Shown here: positions 7,713 to 15,881 of the stretch, piece after piece | How the letters are laid out: every line of letters begins with the position of its first letter | How positions within the stretch are numbered: position 1 is the stretch's first letter | NCBI RefSeq assembly: GCF_014647915.1 | Contig: NZ_BMQC01000010.1 | Location: 62,001 to 126,000, forward strand | Length of the DNA: 64,000 nt | Direction: 5' to 3' | Source of the DNA: Pilimelia terevasa | GTDB lineage: Bacteria; Actinomycetota; Actinomycetes; Mycobacteriales; Micromonosporaceae | Notes under the pieces: model-generated | The model's database searches: none | What the model was told of the DNA's origin: nothing | What the model saw: only the letters and a program-made list of their open reading frames with translations | Position numbers and translations under genes: made by a program

Positions 7713-7907
7713 CCGCACCGCGGCCGCGGTGCGGCGCCCGGGGCTCGGCGGCCGGGGCTCGGCGGCGACGGTCGAGTGCGACCGCGGTGGGCCTTTTCGG
7801 CCGACGACTGCCCTTGTCGCGCCCGGCAACAGGTGTGACCTTTACCGGAGGCATGGCGTCGCCGTCCGGCTGGCCGATATGACGAGGCGCGGTCCGCCGA
7901 CAGACCG

Positions 7908-7937
7908 TTGTGGGAGTTACCGGACAGTAGGTACAGT
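7908..7937 (+). promoter_or_regulatory. Candidate promoter of the acyl-CoA dehydrogenase gene
   Basis: TTGTGG (7908-7913) and TACAGT (7932-7937) are 18 bases apart, in good position to start a message just inside the palindrome at 7941-7956, about 40 bases before the GTG at 7984. Confidence 0.45.
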
Positions 7938-7940
7938 GTA

Positions 7941-7956
7941 GTTACTGGCCAGTAAC
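7941..7956. promoter_or_regulatory. 16-bp perfect palindromic operator, GTTACTGGCCAGTAAC
   Basis: Perfect dyad with no spacer at the expected transcription start of the acyl-CoA dehydrogenase gene. TTACTnn..AGTAA sites of this kind are bound by TetR-family repressors of fatty-acid and acyl-CoA genes in actinobacteria; which regulator binds here is unknown, and no TetR gene lies in the window. Confidence 0.65.
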
Positions 7957-7983
7957 CGCGCGCGCCCGACCGGAGGTGTCAAG

Positions 7984-9837
7984 GTGAGTCACTACCGCAG
8001 CAACCTGCGTGACCTTCAGTTCAACCTGTTCGAGGTCCTGGGTGACGCCGCCTACGGCACCGGGCCCTACGCCGACATCGACGCCGGTACCGCCCGCGAC
8101 GTGCTCGCCGAGGTCGACCGGCTGGCCCGGGAGGACCTGGCCCCCAGCTTCGCCGAGGCCGACCGGCACCCGCCGGTCTTCGACCCGGCCACGCACACCG
8201 CCCCCCTCCCCGCGGCGTTCAAGTCCGCGTACCACGCCTACATGGACGCCGAGTTCTGGCGCCTGCACCTGTCCCCGGAGCTGGGCGGCACCCTGGCCCC
8301 CCGCACGCTCCAGTGGGCCGTCGCCGAACTGGTGCTCGGCGCCAACCCGGCGGTGTGGATGTACGCGTCCGGCCCGTCGTTCGCCCAGGTCCTGCACGAG
8401 GAGGGCACGGACGAGCAGCGGCGCTGGGCCCGCCTGTTCCTCGACCGCGGGTGGGGCTCCACCATGGTGCTGACCGAGCCCGACGCCGGCTCCGACGTCG
8501 GCGCCGGCCGCACCCGGGCCGTCCCGCAGGCCGACGGGTCGTGGCACCTGGAGGGCGTGAAGCGCTTCATCACCTCCGGCGAGCACGACCTCACCGACAA
8601 CATCGTCCACTATGTCCTGGCCCGGCCGGTCGGCGTCGAGGGCGCGGGCGGGCCCGGTACCAAGGGGCTATCGCTGTTCGTGGTGCCGAAGTACCACTTC
8701 GACCCGGAGACCGGCGCGCTCGGCGCGCGCAACGGGGTGTACGCCACCAACGTCGAGCACAAGATGGGGATCAAGGTCTCCAACACCTGCGAGCTGACGT
8801 TCGGCGAGCAGGGGGTCCCGGCGGTCGGCTGGCTGCTCGGCGACGTGCACGACGGCATCCGGCAGATGTTCCGCATCATCGAGAACGCGCGAATGCTGGT
8901 CGGTACGAAGGCCATGGCGACGCTGTCCACCGGCTACCTCAACGCCCTCGACTACGCCCGCGCGCGGGTCCAGGGCGCCGACCTCACCCGGGCCGCCGAC
9001 AAGACCGCGCCGCGGGTGCCGATCATCCGGCACCCGGACGTCCGGCGCTCGCTGCTGCTCCAGAAGTCGTACGCCGAGGGCCTGCGCGCGCTCGTGCTCT
9101 ACACGGCGCAGTGGCAGGACGCCGTCGCGCTGGCCGAGGCGGCCGGCGACGCCCGCGCCGCCCGCCGCGCGGCGCGGGTGAACGACCTGCTGCTGCCGCT
9201 GGTCAAGGGCTGCGGCTCGGAGCGGGCGTACGAGCTGCTCGGGCACGAGTCGCTCCAGACGTTCGGCGGGTCGGGCTTCCTCCAGGACTACCCGATCGAG
9301 CAGTACGTGCGGGACGCGAAGATCGACACGCTGTACGAGGGCACCACGGCCATCCAGAGCCTCGACTTCCTGTTCCGCAAGATCGTCAAGGACGGCGGCA
9401 GGGCGCTGCTCACCGTGGCCGGGGAGATCCAGGCGTTCCTGGCCGCCGAGGCCGGCAACGGCCGCCTCAAGGACGTCCGGCTGCGCCTCGGCGACGCGCT
9501 CGCCGCCCTCCAGGGCATGGCCGAGACGCTGACCGGCTGGCTCGGCGAGGCCGAGGAGGGGGACGCCGCCGCTCTCTACCTTGTCGGTCTGCACAGCCGG
9601 CGGTTCCTGCTGGCCGCGGGCGACGTGGTGGTCGGCTGGCTGCTCGCGCGGCAGGCTGAGGTGGCGCTGGCCGCGCTGTCGGCCGGGTGCGCGCCCGCGG
9701 ACGTGGCGTTCTACGAGGGGAAGGTGGCCGCCGCCCGGTTCTTCGCCGGGGAGGTGCTGCCCCGCCTGGCGGCCGACTCCCGGGTCATGGAGCTGGCCGT
9801 GGCCGACCCCATGGAGCTGTCCGACGACGCCTTCTGA
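7984..9837 (+). CDS. Acyl-CoA dehydrogenase, long (about 600-residue) class
   Basis: Flavoprotein that introduces a double bond into acyl-CoA in beta-oxidation. 617 residues, longer than the usual 380, as in the class with an added N-terminal helix region and a C-terminal acetyl-CoA-dehydrogenase-like domain. Visible signatures: the FAD/substrate segment [13 protein letters not shown], followed by [10 protein letters not shown], the motif [13 protein letters not shown], the second signature [20 protein letters not shown], and [14 protein letters not shown], where the Glu is the likely catalytic base. GTG at 7984 with GGAGG upstream. Transcribed alone, behind the palindromic operator. Confidence 0.93.
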   Translation: MSHYRSNLRDLQFNLFEVLGDAAYGTGPYADIDAGTARDVLAEVDRLAREDLAPSFAEADRHPPVFDPATHTAPLPAAFKSAYHAYMDAEFWRLHLSPELGGTLAPRTLQWAVAELVLGANPAVWMYASGPSFAQVLHEEGTDEQRRWARLFLDRGWGSTMVLTEPDAGSDVGAGRTRAVPQADGSWHLEGVKRFITSGEHDLTDNIVHYVLARPVGVEGAGGPGTKGLSLFVVPKYHFDPETGALGARNGVYATNVEHKMGIKVSNTCELTFGEQGVPAVGWLLGDVHDGIRQMFRIIENARMLVGTKAMATLSTGYLNALDYARARVQGADLTRAADKTAPRVPIIRHPDVRRSLLLQKSYAEGLRALVLYTAQWQDAVALAEAAGDARAARRAARVNDLLLPLVKGCGSERAYELLGHESLQTFGGSGFLQDYPIEQYVRDAKIDTLYEGTTAIQSLDFLFRKIVKDGGRALLTVAGEIQAFLAAEAGNGRLKDVRLRLGDALAALQGMAETLTGWLGEAEEGDAAALYLVGLHSRRFLLAAGDVVVGWLLARQAEVALAALSAGCAPADVAFYEGKVAAARFFAGEVLPRLAADSRVMELAVADPMELSDDAF

Positions 9838-9845
9838 CGGTGGGG

Positions 9846-9881
9846 GAATCGGTGTCCGAGGGCGGCCTTGGGCGCCGATTC
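9846..9881 (+). terminator. Terminator-like hairpin after the dehydrogenase gene
   Basis: GAATCGG (9846-9852) pairs with CCGATTC (9875-9881); additional G/C pairs are possible inside. Starts 8 bases after the stop. No U tract. Confidence 0.45.
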
Positions 9882-9978
9882 TCCGTTTGCGTGTGGCGCA
9901 CGCCGCACATTCTCGCTTTGCCCGACGCCCGGTAGGCCAGGCCGAGTTATCCTGGTTTATCAGGTGAAGGAGTGCGAT

Positions 9979-10263
9979 ATGGGAATCGGTGGAGGTATTT
10001 TCCTCATCGCGGTGGGCGCGATTCTCGCGTACGCCATCAAGGTCGACGTGGACTTCATCGACCTGCGGGTCACCGGCTGGGTGTTCATCCTGACCGGCCT
10101 CACCACGGTGCTGCTGACCGTCTGGTACCTCATGTCGCGGCGGCGCCGGCCGGCCACCGGAGCCGACAAGTCCGTGCTCCAGGAGACCCGGATCGCCCAC
10201 GGCCACGCCGTGGTCGACCCGGAGCCGATCGCCAGCCACCTGCGCCCGCCCCTGGAGCCGTAG
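9979..10263 (+). CDS. DUF6458-like two-helix membrane protein (copy 1)
   Basis: 94 residues, ATG at 9979 with AAGGAG upstream. Starts MGIGGGIFLIAVGAILAYAI, a first membrane helix, then KVDVDFIDLRVTGWVFILTG and a second helix, ending in a basic and polar tail. This MGIG..GAIL pattern matches the small actinobacterial DUF6458 membrane family of unknown role. A paralogue lies at 10927, on the other side of the divergently placed sixA. An in-frame upstream extension to 9868 lacks a ribosome site and was not used. Confidence 0.78.
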   Translation: MGIGGGIFLIAVGAILAYAIKVDVDFIDLRVTGWVFILTGLTTVLLTVWYLMSRRRRPATGADKSVLQETRIAHGHAVVDPEPIASHLRPPLEP

Positions 10264-10308
10264 CCGGCGGCGCGCTGGTGGCGTACCGGGCGCAGGTCGC
10301 CGGGCCGG

Positions 10309-10803
10309 TCAGCCGCGGGCGGTGTACAGCTCCGCCAGGGCGGCGTCGCCCGGGCCGAGCCGGGACCACGGGACGCGCGGCCGGTGGACCGCGATCCCGG
10401 CCGTCCGCAGGGCCGGCGTCGCCGACGACGGCGCCAGCAGGGCCGACAGGCCGGTGACGGTCGGGTTGTGGCCGATCAGCAGTACCGTGCCCGCGTCGTC
10501 CGGCAGCTCCTGGAGCAGGGACAGCAGCGTGCCCGGCGTCGAGTCGTAGATCTCCGCGCGGTAGGCCGCCGCCGGCTGGGCCGCCTCGGCGAGCGCCACC
10601 GCGACCGCGTGCCAGGTCTGCCGCGTCCGCCGGGCCGGCGAGCACAGCACGTGGGCGGGGACCAGCCCCCGGCGCAGCAGCCAGGCACCGGCCGCGGCGG
10701 CGTCGCCGTGGCCCCGGGTCGTCAGCGGGCGGTCGATATCTTCGCCTTCGTCCGTCTGTGCGGCCTTGGCGTGGCGGAGCAGTACGAGCGTCGTCTCGGT
10801 CAC
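10309..10803 (-). CDS. sixA: SixA-like phosphohistidine phosphatase (histidine phosphatase family)
   Basis: 164 residues; removes phosphate from phosphohistidine in signalling or carrier proteins. The phosphate pocket is intact: LVLLRHAKA (Arg10-His11, the phospho-accepting His), an Arg in CSPARRTRQT, and VLLIGHNP with the second His. SixA proteins have RHAxA where phosphoglycerate mutases have RHG, as here. GTG at 10803 is followed by VTETTLVLL; a GTG two codons earlier is possible. It is placed on the minus strand between two plus-strand DUF6458-like genes, so it is probably transcribed alone. Confidence 0.88.
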   Translation of the reverse strand: MTETTLVLLRHAKAAQTDEGEDIDRPLTTRGHGDAAAAGAWLLRRGLVPAHVLCSPARRTRQTWHAVAVALAEAAQPAAAYRAEIYDSTPGTLLSLLQELPDDAGTVLLIGHNPTVTGLSALLAPSSATPALRTAGIAVHRPRVPWSRLGPGDAALAELYTARG

Positions 10804-10926
10804 CCGCACAGCTTGCCTGATTGGGCCGCGCGCCGTCGGGTAAGAGATCGGTGGACCTGGCCGCGGACCGGCGGCAGGTCGCGCCCGCCACCCTCGCGGG
10901 CGCCGCACCCCGGAGGTAGAGGAATC

Positions 10927-11160
10927 ATGGGCATCGGCGGAAGTATCTTTCTGATCGCGGTCGGCGCGATCCTCAGTTTCGCGGTCGACTTCCGGCTCGG
11001 CTGGGTCGACATCAACACCGTCGGGTGGGTCCTCATGCTCGCCGGCATCGCCGGCCTCGTGCTCACCCTGGTCTACAGCCGGCGCAGCCGCACCACCGTC
11101 GCCACCGGCGGCCGGGGTCGGGTCGTGCAGCAGACCGAGGTCCAGGAGCCGCCGCTCTAG
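10927..11160 (+). CDS. DUF6458-like two-helix membrane protein (copy 2)
   Basis: 77 residues, ATG at 10927 with GGAGG upstream. Starts MGIGGSIFLIAVGAILSFAV and continues FRLGWVDINTVGWVLMLAG with a second membrane helix and a polar tail ending QQTEVQEPPL. Clearly paralogous to the product at 9979 over the two helices; the tails differ, though both contain a Gln/Glu-Thr-rich patch (LQETRI, QQTEVQE). Unknown function. Confidence 0.8.
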   Translation: MGIGGSIFLIAVGAILSFAVDFRLGWVDINTVGWVLMLAGIAGLVLTLVYSRRSRTTVATGGRGRVVQQTEVQEPPL

Positions 11161-11183
11161 TCGGTCGGTCGCCGCTTTGGTCG

Positions 11184-13028
11184 TCAGCCGCCGCCCGGGT
11201 CGTCGATGCCGCGCAGGATCAGCGCGACCTCGCGCTCGCCGTCGCCGTCGACGCGCACCGGGACCCCCCAGTCCTGGCGGACCAGGTGGCAGGCCGCGTG
11301 CGCGGCGTCGGCGTCGCAGGTGGCCGCTTGCGCGACGACCTGGAGCACGCCGCCCGGCACGTCGGGGTTGAGCGTGAGCTGGCGGTGCAGGTCGGTGCCG
11401 ACGCCGGCACCGTCCAGCAGCAGCGCGGCCGGGGAGGCGGTGATCTCCAGGCGGGTCGGCGGGCCGTACGCGTCGTCGAGCTTCTGGCCGGGCGCCGGGG
11501 TGAACACCACGCGCAGCGTGACGGTACCGGCGGCGACCGGCGTGGCCGGCCGCTCCGTGCGGTGCCGGGTGTCGTGGGCCGCCCCGGGCGCCGGGGTCGC
11601 GGCGAGGCGGGTCAGCCGGTGGGCGGCGGACTCCACCACGACGACCGCGCCGTCGGCGGCGACGAGCACGTCGCTGGGCTCGGCGAGTCCGGTGTCGACG
11701 GTGTCGACCGTGTCGGTCGCCGGATCGTACCGGCGGACCGCGCCGTTGTAGGTGTCGGCGACCAGGACCGTCCCGTCCGGCATCGGGCACAGCCCGAGCG
11801 GGTGCTGCAGCAGCGCCTGGCCGGCCGGGCCGTCGGCGTGCCCGAAGTCGAACAGCCCCTGGCCGACGACCGTGTGCAGCGCGCCGTCGGCGACGTACCG
11901 CAGCGCGCTCGTCTCGCTGTCCACCAGCCACAGCCGCGTCCCGTCGGGCGACGGGGCGAGCCCGGAGGGCTGGGCCAGCCACACGTCCGGCAGCGGTCCG
12001 TCGCGCAGCGCCTCGACCGTGGTGCCGGCGTACACCCCCGCGCGCCCCGAGTCGGGGTCGTACCACCAGAGCTGGTGGATGCCGGCCATCGCGACGATGA
12101 TCCGGTCCTGGTACCAGGCGACGTCCCACGGGGACGAGAGGTCCAGCGTGGACGCCTCCGCGCCGGCGTCGGGCGGGGCGGCCGTGCCGGCCCGCCACTG
12201 CCGGCCCGTACCGGCGAGCGTCCACACCGCGCCGTCGGCGAGGCGCACCGCGCGCAGGCGGTGGTTCACCGTGTCGGCGACCACCAGGTCGTAGCCGAGG
12301 GCCGCCGCGCGGTCGGCGGGCAGCGCGCACAGGCCCTGCGGCTCCCGGAACCGGGCAGCGTCCGCGGGGCCGTCCGCGTGGCCGGCGGTGCCGTCGCCGA
12401 TCACCCGGGTGACCGTCTCGCCGTCGGCGGCCAGCCCGACGATCCGGTGCCGGGCGGTGTCGCTGACCAGGAACCCGCCGTCGGGCGTGGCCACCGCCTT
12501 GCCGGGGAAGCGCAGTGTCGTCGCGGCCGGCGGGGGCGGGACGTACGGGCCGTCGCCGCGGCGCAGGGTGCCCTGCGCCCCGTGTACCGCCACCAGCTCG
12601 TCGACCAGCCGCGCCAGCCCCTCGGCGTGCCCCTCGCCGGCCATGGTCGCCACGAGGCGGCCGGCCGGGTCCACCACGGCCAGCGTCGGCCACGCCTTCG
12701 CCGCGTACCGCCCCCAGGTGATCAGGTCCGGGTCGTCGAGCACGGGGTGCGTCACGCCGTACCGCTCCACCGCCGCGGCCACCGCCGCCGGGTCGCGCTC
12801 GTGGGCGAACTTGGGCGAGTGCACCCCGACGACCACGAGGACGTCGGCGTAGCGCTCCTCCAGCGGACGCAGTTCGTCGAGGACGTGCAGGCAGTTCACG
12901 CAGCAGAACGTCCAGAAGTCGAGGACGACGATCCTGCCGCGCAGCGCGGCCAGGCTCAGGTCGCGGCCGCCGGTGTTCAGCCAGGCGCGGCCGCGCAGTT
13001 CGGGGGCCCGGACGGACGGCGCGCCCAC
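11184..13028 (-). CDS. Thioredoxin-like plus NHL-repeat protein (NHLRC2-like)
   Basis: 614 residues. The N-terminal domain (to about 150) is thioredoxin-like: LRGRIVVLDFWTFCCVNC places a CxxC (CVNC) at the end of the first strand, then HVLDELRPLEERY, and a cis-Pro region AKAWPTLAVVD. Six or so NHL/beta-propeller blades follow (GFLVSDTARHRIV, DLVVADTVNHRLR, TRLWLVDSETSALR, TVLVADTYNGAVRRYD), and a C-terminal immunoglobulin-like tail. This architecture occurs from bacteria to the animal NHLRC2; the redox partner is unknown. GTG at 13028 lies two bases after the stop of the proline-rich gene upstream, so the two are probably one operon. No signal peptide, so cytoplasmic. Confidence 0.87.
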   Translation of the reverse strand: MGAPSVRAPELRGRAWLNTGGRDLSLAALRGRIVVLDFWTFCCVNCLHVLDELRPLEERYADVLVVVGVHSPKFAHERDPAAVAAAVERYGVTHPVLDDPDLITWGRYAAKAWPTLAVVDPAGRLVATMAGEGHAEGLARLVDELVAVHGAQGTLRRGDGPYVPPPPAATTLRFPGKAVATPDGGFLVSDTARHRIVGLAADGETVTRVIGDGTAGHADGPADAARFREPQGLCALPADRAAALGYDLVVADTVNHRLRAVRLADGAVWTLAGTGRQWRAGTAAPPDAGAEASTLDLSSPWDVAWYQDRIIVAMAGIHQLWWYDPDSGRAGVYAGTTVEALRDGPLPDVWLAQPSGLAPSPDGTRLWLVDSETSALRYVADGALHTVVGQGLFDFGHADGPAGQALLQHPLGLCPMPDGTVLVADTYNGAVRRYDPATDTVDTVDTGLAEPSDVLVAADGAVVVVESAAHRLTRLAATPAPGAAHDTRHRTERPATPVAAGTVTLRVVFTPAPGQKLDDAYGPPTRLEITASPAALLLDGAGVGTDLHRQLTLNPDVPGGVLQVVAQAATCDADAAHAACHLVRQDWGVPVRVDGDGEREVALILRGIDDPGGG

Positions 13029-13030
13029 GG

Positions 13031-15088
13031 CTACGCCGCCGGGGACCTGAGGCAGAGGACCAGCGCCGGCCGCCGCTTCTCCAGGACCGCGGCCGGCTGC
13101 GCCTTGTCGACGCACTGGGCCCGCTCGTTGACCCGCTGGCTGATCTGGAACGCGCCGGGCTCGGTGCACAGGACGGGCGAGGCCAGCTCACCGGACTGCT
13201 TGACGCAGCGCCCGACGGCGTACTCGTCCTCGGGGGTCAGGGCCCAGATCGCGACGAACGGCACCACGAGCAGCAGGACCGCGGCCCCGAGCACGGCGAG
13301 CAGGACCCGGCCGTTGCGTACCTGGGGCGCGGGTGCCTCGTCGGCCGGCGCGTGGTCCGCGGGGTCCTCGACCGGCGCCGGTACGCCGACCGGGCCGGTC
13401 GGGGCGGAGGCGGGCGCCTGGGCGGGCGCGGCCGGGTGCGCCGGTACCGTCGGCGTGACCGCCTGGCCCGGCATCGCCCTCGTGGTGGCCCTGGCCGTCG
13501 GGGCCGGCATCGTCGCGGTGGTGGCCGCGGCCGCGGAACGCCCGCCGTCGGACTCCGCCGGACCGGCCAGGCCCGCGTAGGCGGTGGCCCCGCCGTACGC
13601 CGACATGGCCTGCGGCGCGGCGTCGGCGTGGGCGGCCGCCTCCGGGGTGGTGGCGTGCGGGGCGGCGGCGTGCGGGGTCGCCGGGTGCGGGGGGCCCGGG
13701 TGCGGGGCGGCCGCGGGTGGCTGGTGGGAGGCGCCGCCGTACGTGGTGGTCGTACCCACGGTGCGCTGCCCCTGCGGGTGGCGCGCGCCCATCGGCGGCA
13801 CGGTCGGGTACGCCTGGGTGTCGAGGCGCGCGTGCGCGGCGAAGTCGTCGGGGTCGTCGGTGGCCGCGCGGGCGGGGGTGGCCGGGGCCGGTCCGGGCTG
13901 CGTGCGCCAAGCGGCACCGGTGTCCCCGCGCCGGGCGGGCACCGGTGCGCCGGGGTCGGCCGCGGGTCGGCCTGGACCGGCGGCTGCGCCCGGGTGCCCG
14001 GCTTCACCCTGGTGCGCCGCCGTGCCCTGGTGCGCCGCCGTGCCCTGGTGCGCCGCCGTGCCCTGGGGCGCTGCCGTGCCCGGGTGGGCGGGTGCGTCGG
14101 GGCGGGCCGGTGTACCGGGGTGGGCCGGGGCGTCGCGCCAGCCGTCCAGCCCGCCGGGCCAGCCCGCCGGGGAAGTGGTCTCGCCGGCCGCGGCCGGCGC
14201 GCCGGCACCGTACAGCCGGCTCTGCCCCTGCGGGACGGGCGAGCCGTGCGGATGCGGGGTGCCCTGCGGCCGGCCCGGGTCCTGCGGCGGGGTGGCCGGG
14301 GCGTGGGGCTGGCGCGTGGGTGCCGGCGGTGCCGCGGCGGTCCGCGCGGGCGGCGCCCACGGGTTCGCCGGGGCGTTCTCGGCTGAAGCGGTCTCGCCTG
14401 GGGCGCGGTCGGCTCTGGCGCGGTCGGCCGGGACGCGGTCGGCCAACGCGTGGTCGGCCGGGGTGTGGGTGGCCGGGGTGTGGTCGGGCACGGGGGCGGG
14501 GGTGCGGCCGTAGACCCGGCCCGGCGTCTCCCGTCGGGCCGGCGGCTCGGGCTCGTCGCCGTGGAACCACCCGGTCCCGGCGTGGCGCTGGGCGGGGACG
14601 GGCGCCGGCAGGTCCCGCTGGGCGGTCACCGGGGTGAAGCCGGAGAAGCTGCCGGTGATCTCGCCGTCGGGCCGGGTACCGGCAGCGCGGGCCGGCGCGT
14701 ACGGGTCGGTCGGGGCACCGTAGGCGGGCTGCCGGGTGGGCAGGGGGTCGCCGCCGGCCGGGTACGGGCCGGCGGGCGCGCGGAACTCGGGGGCGGACGG
14801 CGCGGCAGGCGCCGGGCGGTCGTCGGGCGCCGCCGCGGCGCGGTCCGCGGGACCGGCGTGGTGCGACAGTGGCGGGAGGACGCCGGTGTCCTCGGCCGGG
14901 AAGGGCACCGTGGTCGGCGGCGGGCCGATCGGCTCGAAGCTGGACGTACGCGTCACGGAGGGTGACGGGGAGGTGAACGCGGCGAAGGCGGCCGGCTCCC
15001 CCGGCCGCGCGTCGGCCTCCGCGACGGCGCCGCCGTGCTCGACCCGGGTCCGACCCGTGGTCGGATCGTGCGGACTCTCGGACGCCAT
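13031..15088 (-). CDS. Proline/alanine-rich protein with C-terminal membrane anchor and Cys-rich LppU-like domain
   Basis: 685 residues starting ATG at 15088 with GGAGGAGG six bases upstream. Residues 1 to about 590 are low-complexity Pro/Ala/Thr/His sequence and predicted disordered; at 13993-14070 lie four near-identical 18-bp units coding GTAAHQ-type repeats. One membrane helix follows (LLAVLGAAVLLLVVPFVAIW), then a roughly 60-residue extracytoplasmic domain with four cysteines (GRCVKQ, VLCTEP, AQCVDK, VLCLRS) like the LppU/SCO3897 family. The topology is a long cytoplasmic arm with a small disulfide-bonded outside domain. Role unknown; it overlaps no neighbour but leads directly into the thioredoxin-NHL gene. 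Confidence 0.78.
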   Translation of the reverse strand: MASESPHDPTTGRTRVEHGGAVAEADARPGEPAAFAAFTSPSPSVTRTSSFEPIGPPPTTVPFPAEDTGVLPPLSHHAGPADRAAAAPDDRPAPAAPSAPEFRAPAGPYPAGGDPLPTRQPAYGAPTDPYAPARAAGTRPDGEITGSFSGFTPVTAQRDLPAPVPAQRHAGTGWFHGDEPEPPARRETPGRVYGRTPAPVPDHTPATHTPADHALADRVPADRARADRAPGETASAENAPANPWAPPARTAAAPPAPTRQPHAPATPPQDPGRPQGTPHPHGSPVPQGQSRLYGAGAPAAAGETTSPAGWPGGLDGWRDAPAHPGTPARPDAPAHPGTAAPQGTAAHQGTAAHQGTAAHQGEAGHPGAAAGPGRPAADPGAPVPARRGDTGAAWRTQPGPAPATPARAATDDPDDFAAHARLDTQAYPTVPPMGARHPQGQRTVGTTTTYGGASHQPPAAAPHPGPPHPATPHAAAPHATTPEAAAHADAAPQAMSAYGGATAYAGLAGPAESDGGRSAAAATTATMPAPTARATTRAMPGQAVTPTVPAHPAAPAQAPASAPTGPVGVPAPVEDPADHAPADEAPAPQVRNGRVLLAVLGAAVLLLVVPFVAIWALTPEDEYAVGRCVKQSGELASPVLCTEPGAFQISQRVNERAQCVDKAQPAAVLEKRRPALVLCLRSPAA

Positions 15089-15277
15089 CGGACCTCCTCC
15101 ATCGCTGACGGCCGCGATCCACTGGCGGGGATGCCGGGGATTCGAGGGCGACGGTACCCCCGAATCGTGCGGAATGGGGGTTCGCCGATAGGCCCATTTC
15201 GGCCGTCCGCGCCGCGTCGGGCGGACGGGTTCCGCACCGCGCCGCGCCGTAGGGCGGTACATCACACCGTACCGGGC

Positions 15278-15316
15278 GTCACCGGTTCGGGGAATTCAGG
15301 TGTCACCGGGTCGGGA
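15278..15316. repeat. Two direct repeats of GTCACCGG(T/G)TCGGG, 24 bp apart
   Basis: Copies start at 15278 and 15302, upstream of the proline-rich gene (start 15088, minus strand). They could be regulator half-sites; no partner can be named. Confidence 0.3.
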
Positions 15317-15324
15317 AACGAGAC

Positions 15325-15353
15325 GACCCGGCCGGGGAATCCCCGACCGGGTC
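15325..15353. terminator. Terminator hairpin between the small gene and the proline-rich gene
   Basis: GACCCGG (15325-15331) pairs with CCGGGTC (15347-15353) and CGGGG (15333-15337) with CCCCG (15341-15345), with one mismatch and a three-base loop. It lies about 70 bases past the end of the minus-strand small gene. Confidence 0.55.
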
Positions 15354-15421
15354 TGGTCGTGCTGTGTACTGCGGAGAATCGGCCGCCGCGGGCGGCGCGG
15401 GATCCGACGGTCCCACGGGTG

Positions 15422-15559
15422 TCACCGCAGGTGACGGGCGACCAGCGTCTGGATCTCGTGCTTCAGGGCGGGGGTCTTGGCGTTCTCCAGCGCCCGCTCG
15501 ATGGCGCGGCCGCGCCGGTGCGCCTGCCGACGGTCCCGGAGTCGAGTGATCATGCTCAT
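15422..15559 (-). CDS. 45-residue basic helical small protein
   Basis: ATG at 15559, with GAAGGG about ten bases upstream; stop TGA at 15422-15424. The sequence begins MSMITRLRDRRQAHRRGRAI and ends LVARHLR. It is strongly basic and fully helix-compatible, with many Arg/His. Very short proteins starting MSMITRLRDRRQAHRR-like occur widely in actinomycetes, from memory, but no function is known to me. Third-position G/C is high over its whole length, a terminator follows it, and an inverted repeat lies upstream, all of which support a real gene. Confidence 0.65.
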   Translation of the reverse strand: MSMITRLRDRRQAHRRGRAIERALENAKTPALKHEIQTLVARHLR

Positions 15560-15679
15560 GGCGGTGGATTCCCTTCCGTGGCGGTGTGGGGCTCGGTGCT
15601 GCCCCTGTATTCAACCGCAAACAGTCGGCCCGCCGCCATCGATTCTTAGGTGAGCCCCGCCACTGGCCTACATATCGAA

Positions 15680-15699
15680 GGTGAACGACGGGGTTCACC
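15680..15699. promoter_or_regulatory. Inverted repeat GGTGAAC-N6-GTTCACC upstream of the small gene
   Basis: Perfect seven-base arms (15680-15686 and 15693-15699) in an unusually A/T-rich patch (15655-15775) about 120 bases upstream of the ATG at 15559. Candidate operator for the 45-residue gene. The rest of the 15560-15825 stretch holds no gene I can support. Confidence 0.4.
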
Positions 15700-15825
15700 A
15701 ATGTTTCCTGAGTCACAGCCAATCCGCGGACCCCGTCTTTCTCGGACCGTTTTGTTCTGTTTGGTCCGATCGGCCGCGCTGGCGGACAGGGAGGTGCCCG
15801 GCGTACGGGGAGCCGGTCCTGACGC

Positions 15826-15865
15826 GCGTGGGGGCGGGGTGACCTCAGTCACCCCGCCCCCACGC
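15826..15865 (-). terminator. Terminator, 18-bp perfect stem, for the 2-oxoacid dehydrogenase operon
   Basis: GCGTGGGGGCGGGGTGAC (15826-15843) is exactly complementary to 15848-15865 around a CTCA loop. It begins 17 bases past the E2 stop codon on the minus strand. No long U run. Confidence 0.75.
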
Positions 15866-15881
15866 TCCGTGCGGTGTCGGC

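Noticed and set aside
9868-9978. N-terminal extension of the first DUF6458-like protein
   Set aside because: Paralogue at 10927 starts at the MGIG motif and AAGGAG sits before 9979, so the longer form is unlikely.
13993-14090. CRISPR-like short regular repeats
   Set aside because: Repeats are in frame, 18 bp, without spacers of different sequence, and code for a repeated GTAAHQ-like peptide in the proline-rich protein. The same holds for 54731-54814 and 36960-37140.
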